Source: an uncultured Clostridia bacterium
GTDB lineage: Bacteria; Bacillota_A; Clostridia; Oscillospirales; Acutalibacteraceae
Reading direction: 5' to 3'
NCBI GenBank assembly: GCA_944380625.1
Contig: CALWIE010000183.1
Span: 1 to 10,102 of the forward strand
DNA: 10,102 bases
A program made the position numbers and the translations under genes. Every line of letters starts with the position of its first letter. Position 1 is the first letter of the stretch. The notes beneath the pieces are model-generated. The model worked only from the letters and a program-made list of their open reading frames with translations, searched no databases and was not told the DNA's origin. This document shows positions 6,247-10,102 of the stretch, piece after piece.

Positions 6247-7212
6247 ATGAAACTGGAAAGATTATCGCCCGCCTTTAAGGACTACCTGTGGGGGGGCACC
6301 AAGCTGCGGGACGTGTACGGCAAGCCCTGCGATTTCGACAAGGTGGCGGAGAGCTGGGAGCTGTCCACCCATCCGGCGGGGGAGAGCGTCATCGCCGGGG
6401 GGGAGTACGGAGGCCTCTCCCTGAGCCAGTACTTTGAAAAGTTCCCCCAGGCCCTGGGCAAAAACGCCGCCGCCTTTGAGAATTTCCCGGTGCTCATCAA
6501 ATTCATCGACGCGAAGGACCCCCTCTCCATCCAGGTCCACCCCAGCGACGAGTATGCCCTGAAGGTGGAAGGGGAGTATGGAAAGACGGAGATGTGGTAC
6601 GTGATGGACTGCGACCCCGGGGCCTTTTTGTACTTTGGCGTGAACCGCCCGGTGACCAAGGAGGAGTTCCGGGAGCGCATTGAGAACAACACTGTGCTGG
6701 AGGTCTTAAACAAGGTGGACGTACACCCCGGGGACGTGTTCTTCATCCAGTCGGGGACCATCCACGCCATTGGGGCGGGGATTTTGATCTGCGAAATCCA
6801 GCAGAACTCCAACTGCACCTACCGGGTCTACGACTACGACCGGCGGGGCGCCGACGGCAAACCCCGGGAGCTCCACGTGGAAAAGGCCCTGGCCGTGTCC
6901 GACTTCCGCCCCTCGGACACTGGGGGCCACCAGGGCCCGGTGGAGCCTCTGGCCGGGGGCACCGTCCAGAAGCTGGGGGAGTGCAAGTACTTCTCTGTGG
7001 AAAAGCTCCAGGTGGAAGAGGCCCTGACCTTGGAGGTGGGCGGGGACAGCTTTGCCTCCCTGCTGGTCACAGAGGGCTGCGGCGTCCTGGAGGGCCCGGA
7101 GAACGCCTTAGAGCTCAAGGCTGGGGACAGCGTCCTGGCGCCCGCCGGCACAGGAAAGGTATCCCTGCGGGGGGCCTGCACGGTGGTTAAGACCACGGTG
7201 CCCGAAGGGTAA
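6247..7212 (+). CDS. manA: Mannose-6-phosphate isomerase, class I (Bacillus-type ManA)
   Basis: This cytoplasmic zinc enzyme interconverts mannose 6-phosphate and fructose 6-phosphate. The 321-residue length fits the short Bacillus-type class. Family marks are LWGGTKL near the N-terminus, IQVHPSDEYA (Gln96 and His98, zinc site), KTEMWY (Glu115), the QSGTIHAIGAG loop (168-178, His173) and QQNSNCTYRVYDYDR (185-199) with the conserved active-site Arg193. The C-terminal third is a cupin-like beta domain ending near GDSVLAPAGTGKVSL. ATG 6247 is chosen because AGGAGG lies 7 nt upstream; a longer GTG start at 6184 would place the promoter region inside the gene and lacks family similarity. It opens the + strand cluster, and its TAA is followed directly by the ribosome site of the kinase gene. 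Identification is firm from motifs. Confidence 0.95.
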   Translation: MKLERLSPAFKDYLWGGTKLRDVYGKPCDFDKVAESWELSTHPAGESVIAGGEYGGLSLSQYFEKFPQALGKNAAAFENFPVLIKFIDAKDPLSIQVHPSDEYALKVEGEYGKTEMWYVMDCDPGAFLYFGVNRPVTKEEFRERIENNTVLEVLNKVDVHPGDVFFIQSGTIHAIGAGILICEIQQNSNCTYRVYDYDRRGADGKPRELHVEKALAVSDFRPSDTGGHQGPVEPLAGGTVQKLGECKYFSVEKLQVEEALTLEVGGDSFASLLVTEGCGVLEGPENALELKAGDSVLAPAGTGKVSLRGACTVVKTTVPEG

Positions 7213-7225
7213 AGGAGGGTTTGCC

Positions 7226-8170
7226 ATGAAGATCATTTTGATGGGCGAGCCCATGGGGCTGTTTATGGCCGATGGGCCCGGGGCCCTCAGCGAGGCGGAG
7301 CACTTTACCTCCTCCATCGCCGGGGCGGAGTACAATGTGGCGGTGGGCTTGGCCCGCCTGGGCCACACCCCCGCCTACTGCACCCGCCTGGGCTTTGACC
7401 CCCTGGGGGAGCGGATCCTGGACGGCATGCGGCACAACGGCATCGCCACCGACCTGGTGATGCAGACCGGGGAGGCCCTCACCGGGTTTATGATGAAGAG
7501 TTTCACCCCCCAGGGGGACCCGGACATCGCCTACTACCGGAAGGGCTCCGCCGCCTCCCAGATCACCGCCCACGACATCGACGGGCTGGACCTGTTCGGC
7601 TGTGAGCGCCTGCACGTGACGGGGATTTTCCCCGCCGTGTCCCAGAGCGCCCTGGGGGCTGTCCGGCGGCTCATCCGCCGGGCCGAGGCACTGGAGCTGC
7701 CCATCTCTTTCGACCCCAACCTGCGGCCCCAGCTGTGGGAGAGCCGGGAGAAGATGGTCTCCACCCTAAACGAGCTGGCCCAAGGGGCGGAGACGGTCCT
7801 GCCGGGCCTGGGGGAGGGGAAAATCCTCACCGGGGAGTCCACTCCCGAAGGGGTGGCGGCCTTTTACCACGGCCTGGGGGTGAAAAACGTGGTGGTCAAG
7901 CTGGGAGGCGAGGGGGCCTATTTCTCGGAAAAAGGGGGGAAGACAGGGTATTCCCCCGCCTTCCCGGTGCGGGAAAAGGTGGATACCGTAGGCGCCGGGG
8001 ACGGCTTTGCCGCCGGGGTTATCAGCGCCCTGGCCGAAGGGGAAACCCTGGAGGAGGCCGCTTTCCGGGGCAATGTGATCGGGGCCATCCAGATCACCCA
8101 CCGCAGCGACAACGAAGGCCTGCCCACCCGGGAGGAGCTCTCCCGGATCATCCTGGCGGGCACCGCCTGA
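7226..8170 (+). CDS. PfkB/ribokinase-family sugar kinase, KdgK-like
   Basis: This 314-residue enzyme of the PfkB family would phosphorylate a sugar or nucleoside using ATP. N-terminal GEPMG, the substrate loop SIAGAEYNVAVGLARLG (30-46), YYRKGSAAS (103-111), SFDPNLRPQLW (161-171) and the anion-hole motif DTVGAGDGFAAG (253-264) are all present. Asp259 is the catalytic base by family alignment. SFDPNLRPxLW and YYRxGSAAS are characteristic of 2-keto-3-deoxygluconate kinases and related fructokinases, which makes KdgK the best specific guess. Downstream genes degrade deoxyribonucleosides, so ribose, deoxyribose or a nucleoside are other possible substrates. It starts 14 nt after manA with AAAGGAGGG between them, and ends 14 nt before deoC. 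No keto-deoxygluconate aldolase gene is visible in the window. Confidence 0.88.
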   Translation: MKIILMGEPMGLFMADGPGALSEAEHFTSSIAGAEYNVAVGLARLGHTPAYCTRLGFDPLGERILDGMRHNGIATDLVMQTGEALTGFMMKSFTPQGDPDIAYYRKGSAASQITAHDIDGLDLFGCERLHVTGIFPAVSQSALGAVRRLIRRAEALELPISFDPNLRPQLWESREKMVSTLNELAQGAETVLPGLGEGKILTGESTPEGVAAFYHGLGVKNVVVKLGGEGAYFSEKGGKTGYSPAFPVREKVDTVGAGDGFAAGVISALAEGETLEEAAFRGNVIGAIQITHRSDNEGLPTREELSRIILAGTA

Positions 8171-8183
8171 AAGGAGGGGCAAG

Positions 8184-8840
8184 ATGGAGTGGAAGGAGAT
8201 CCTCTCCCATGTGGACCACACCCTTTTAAAGCAGGAGGCCCGTTGGGAGGACGTCCGGAATATTGTGGAGGAGGGCGCCCGCTACGGGTGCGCCTCTGTG
8301 TGCATCCCGCCCTCCTATGTGAAGCAGGCGGCTCAATACGCCGCCGGGCGGGTGCCTATCTGCACGGTGATCGGCTTCCCCAACGGGTACAACACCACCG
8401 CCGGCAAGTGCTTCGAGGCCCAAAACGCCGTGGAAAACGGCGCCGATGAGATCGACATGGTGGTAAACCTGGGCTGGGTGAAGGATGGCCTTTACAACCA
8501 GGTGCTGGAAGAGATCCGCTCGGTCAAGTTTCCCTGCGGGGGGCATGTGCTCAAGGTGATTGTCGAGACCTGCCTGCTCACCCAGGAGGAGAAAATCCGG
8601 CTGTGCCAGGTTGTCTCGGAATCCGGGGCGGACTATATCAAGACCTCCACGGGCTTTTCCACCGGCGGCGCCACCCGGGAGGACGTGGCCCTCCTTCGGG
8701 CGCATACGGCTTCCCAGGTGCAGGTGAAGGCTGCGGGAGGCATTTCCACCAAGGAGGACGCTGAGGCCTTCCTCTCCCTGGGGGCGCAGCGGCTGGGTAC
8801 CAGCCGCCTGGTAAAGCTGGCAAAGGAGGCAGGGCTGTGA
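8184..8840 (+). CDS. deoC: Deoxyribose-phosphate aldolase
   Basis: DeoC splits 2-deoxyribose 5-phosphate into acetaldehyde and glyceraldehyde 3-phosphate in the cytoplasm, the last step of deoxynucleoside catabolism. The 218-residue length is normal for bacterial class I enzymes. Visible motifs are DHTLLK (11-16), TVIGFPNGYNTTAGK (61-75), DEIDMVVNLG (88-97) with catalytic Asp91, LKVIVETCLLT (123-133), YIKTSTGFSTGGAT (151-164) with Schiff-base Lys153, and VKAAGGI (181-187) with Lys182. All key residues are intact. ATG 8184 has GGAGGGG about 7 nt upstream. Its TGA overlaps the start region of cdd, so the two are probably translationally coupled. The partner enzymes phosphopentomutase and purine phosphorylase are not in the window, while a pyrimidine phosphorylase lies three genes downstream. 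Confidence 0.97.
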   Translation: MEWKEILSHVDHTLLKQEARWEDVRNIVEEGARYGCASVCIPPSYVKQAAQYAAGRVPICTVIGFPNGYNTTAGKCFEAQNAVENGADEIDMVVNLGWVKDGLYNQVLEEIRSVKFPCGGHVLKVIVETCLLTQEEKIRLCQVVSESGADYIKTSTGFSTGGATREDVALLRAHTASQVQVKAAGGISTKEDAEAFLSLGAQRLGTSRLVKLAKEAGL

Positions 8841-9262
8841 TGGAACAGAAGGACGCCCTGCGCCTGGCTTTGGTGGAGCGGGCCAAAGAGGCCCGGAAGA
8901 ACGCCTACTGTCCCTATTCCGGGTTTGCGGTGGGGGCGGCCCTGCTGTGCGCCGACGGGTCGGTGTACGCCGGGTGCAACATTGAAAACGCGGGCTTGAC
9001 CGCCACCTGCTGCGCCGAGCGCACCGCCTTTTTCCGGGCGGTAAACGACGGCAAGCGGCAGTTCAAGGCCATTGCCGTGGTGGGGGGCAAGGCGGGGGAG
9101 GAGCCCTGTGAGCCCTGCGCCCCCTGCGGCGTGTGCCGCCAGGTGATGGCGGAGTTCTGCGCCCCGGGGTTTGAGATCCTCCTGACCGCCGGCGGCGCCG
9201 TAAAGGCCTACACCCTGGAGGAGCTGCTGCCCCAGGCCTTCGGCCCCGGGAATTTGCAGTGA
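8840..9262 (+). CDS. cdd: Cytidine deaminase (tetrameric type)
   Basis: Cdd hydrolyses cytidine and deoxycytidine to uridine and deoxyuridine plus ammonia. The 140-residue single-domain form matches the homotetrameric Gram-positive type with three zinc cysteines. CPYSGFAVGAALL (24-36) and the substrate motif GCNIENAG (45-52) lead to TCCAERTAF, giving zinc Cys58 and the proton-shuttling Glu60. PCAPCGVCRQ (92-101) supplies Cys93 and Cys96. ATG 8840 overlaps the deoC stop by one base (TGATG); GTG 8837, three bases earlier, is equally readable, and AAAGGAGG at 8822-8829 serves either. Together with deoC and the phosphorylase gene it forms a pyrimidine nucleoside salvage set. Confidence 0.96.
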   Translation: MEQKDALRLALVERAKEARKNAYCPYSGFAVGAALLCADGSVYAGCNIENAGLTATCCAERTAFFRAVNDGKRQFKAIAVVGGKAGEEPCEPCAPCGVCRQVMAEFCAPGFEILLTAGGAVKAYTLEELLPQAFGPGNLQ

Positions 9263-9305
9263 GGGGACGCTTCTGAGGCGCCCTTTATAGGAAGGAGATT
9301 CTCCC

Positions 9306-9851
9306 ATGAAGTTTTCACCCCAAACCCACACCCTAAAGGACGGCCGTTCCCTGTTCCTCCGGGAGGCGGAGGGGGACGACGCCTCCCAGGTCCTTCCCTA
9401 TCTCAACCGGGTGGGCGGGGAGTCGGACAACCTGCTCTTTGGGGAAAACGGTTTCCCCGTGCCCCTGGAGCGGGAGCGGGCCTTTTTGGAAAAACAGCGC
9501 CGGGAGGAAAAATCCCTGCTGCTTTTGGGGTTTGTGGGGGAAGAGCTTGCGTCCATCTCTTCCTGCGACGCCCTCACCGCCCGGGAGCGGGTGGCCCACC
9601 GGGCCGGCTTGTCCGTCACCGTGGGGAAGGACTTCTGGGGCCTGGGCATTGGCCGCCGGGCCATGGAGGCCCTCATTGGGTTTGCACGGGAGGCGGGGCT
9701 GGAGGTCCTCCAGCTGGAGGTGCGCGCCGACAACACCCGGGCCCTGGCCCTCTATGAGCGCCTGGGCTTTGAGAAGCTGGGCCTATACCGCAATGTCATG
9801 AAGGTGGACGGCCAGGGCTTCGACGCCTGGTATATGAACCTGTATTTGTAA
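9306..9851 (+). CDS. GNAT-family N-acetyltransferase (RimI/RimL-like)
   Basis: This 181-residue protein has the GNAT fold, which transfers an acetyl group from acetyl-CoA to an amine. The N-terminal part ([19 protein letters not shown]) is typical of RimL-like members. The acetyl-CoA binding loop is [13 protein letters not shown] (109-121), preceded by strand [28 protein letters not shown] (135-155) is the usual motif B region, and the protein ends with a final strand, AWYMNLYL. The substrate cannot be read from sequence; amino sugars, polyamines, antibiotics or protein N-termini are all possible. It starts 43 nt after cdd with AAGGAG about 7 nt before ATG, and its stop lies 22 nt before the phosphorylase gene. 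It therefore sits inside the nucleoside cluster, although no role there is evident. Confidence 0.9.
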   Translation: MKFSPQTHTLKDGRSLFLREAEGDDASQVLPYLNRVGGESDNLLFGENGFPVPLERERAFLEKQRREEKSLLLLGFVGEELASISSCDALTARERVAHRAGLSVTVGKDFWGLGIGRRAMEALIGFAREAGLEVLQLEVRADNTRALALYERLGFEKLGLYRNVMKVDGQGFDAWYMNLYL

Positions 9852-9873
9852 CGGGAGAAAGGGAGGTTTTCCC

Positions 9874-10102
9874 ATGCGCATGTACGACATCATCCACAAG
9901 AAGCGGGAGGGCGGGGAACTGACCGGCGAGGAGATCCGCTTTTTCGTCCAGGGCTTTACCTGGGGGGAGATTCCCGACTACCAGGCCAGCGCCTTGCTGA
10001 TGGCCATTTTCTTCCGGGGGATGACCCGCCGGGAGACCGGGGATCTGACCCTGGAGATGGCCCGCTCTGGTGACATGGTGGACCTCTCCCCTCTGCCCGG
10101 GG
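9874..10102 (+). CDS. pdp: Pyrimidine-nucleoside phosphorylase, N-terminal part (3' end outside window)
   Basis: The first 76 residues are visible ([17 protein letters not shown]...). They match the start of the thymidine/pyrimidine-nucleoside phosphorylase family: YDIIHKKR, the all-alpha domain with [33 protein letters not shown], then [19 protein letters not shown]. Family members cleave uridine and (deoxy)thymidine with phosphate to give a free base and (deoxy)ribose 1-phosphate. The phosphate and pyrimidine binding residues lie beyond the window, so pyrimidine rather than thymidine specificity is inferred from the Gram-positive context. ATG 9874 follows GGGAGG at about 8 nt. It would supply the pentose 1-phosphate that, after mutase action, feeds the DeoC encoded upstream. 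Confidence 0.93.
   Translation, partial: MRMYDIIHKKREGGELTGEEIRFFVQGFTWGEIPDYQASALLMAIFFRGMTRRETGDLTLEMARSGDMVDLSPLPG

Noticed and set aside
6184..7212. Longer ManA starting at GTG 6184
   Set aside because: The 21 added residues do not resemble ManA, would cover promoter-like sequence, and the ATG at 6247 has an ideal AGGAGG.
9263..9305. Hairpin between cdd and the acetyltransferase gene (GGGACGC/GGCGCCC)
   Set aside because: Pairing is imperfect and no T run follows; the gap is adequately explained as a leader with a ribosome site.

Overview
The window reads as chromosomal DNA from a high-GC member of the Bacillota, most likely a gut-type clostridium of the Oscillospiraceae (Flavonifractor/Intestinimonas-like). 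This placement is an inference from strong AGGAGG-type ribosome sites, GC-biased third codon positions, the Bacillus-type ManA, the tetrameric-type Cdd, and an FHA-SEDS plus penicillin-binding-protein pair. No rRNA, tRNA, CRISPR array, phage gene or transposase gene was seen.

Left part (1-3917, + strand): the 3' end of a left-handed beta-helix sugar-nucleotide acyltransferase-like gene, then an FHA-FtsW/RodA fusion (693-2549), then its partner class B penicillin-binding protein (2553-3917). Together the last two form a likely peptidoglycan polymerase/crosslinker pair. The penicillin-binding protein gene carries an in-frame TAG at codon 39, just after its membrane anchor, yet the remaining 415 codons are open and keep all three active-site motifs.

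Middle (3914-4530): about 600 bp with no gene, filled by a nested cluster of palindromic repeats. One unit (4170-4360) has 24-bp terminal inverted repeats matching at 23 of 24 positions. A diverged unit lies to its left and a right-half copy to its right. This looks like a MITE/BIME-like family. Its left end overlaps the stop codon of the penicillin-binding protein gene.

Next (4530-6110, - strand): two tandem paralogous membrane proteins of unknown function, each with a signal peptide, an extracytoplasmic domain of roughly 115 residues and about four C-terminal membrane segments. A divergent promoter region follows (6111-6246).

Right part (6247-10102, + strand): a tight run of manA, a PfkB sugar kinase, deoC, cdd, a GNAT acetyltransferase and the start of a pyrimidine-nucleoside phosphorylase gene. 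Cdd, the phosphorylase and DeoC together would turn cytidine and deoxycytidine into bases, pentose phosphates and glycolytic intermediates. ManA and the kinase add sugar phosphate metabolism. All ten complete genes end in TGA (7) or TAA (3), none in TAG, which is relevant to the amber codon.
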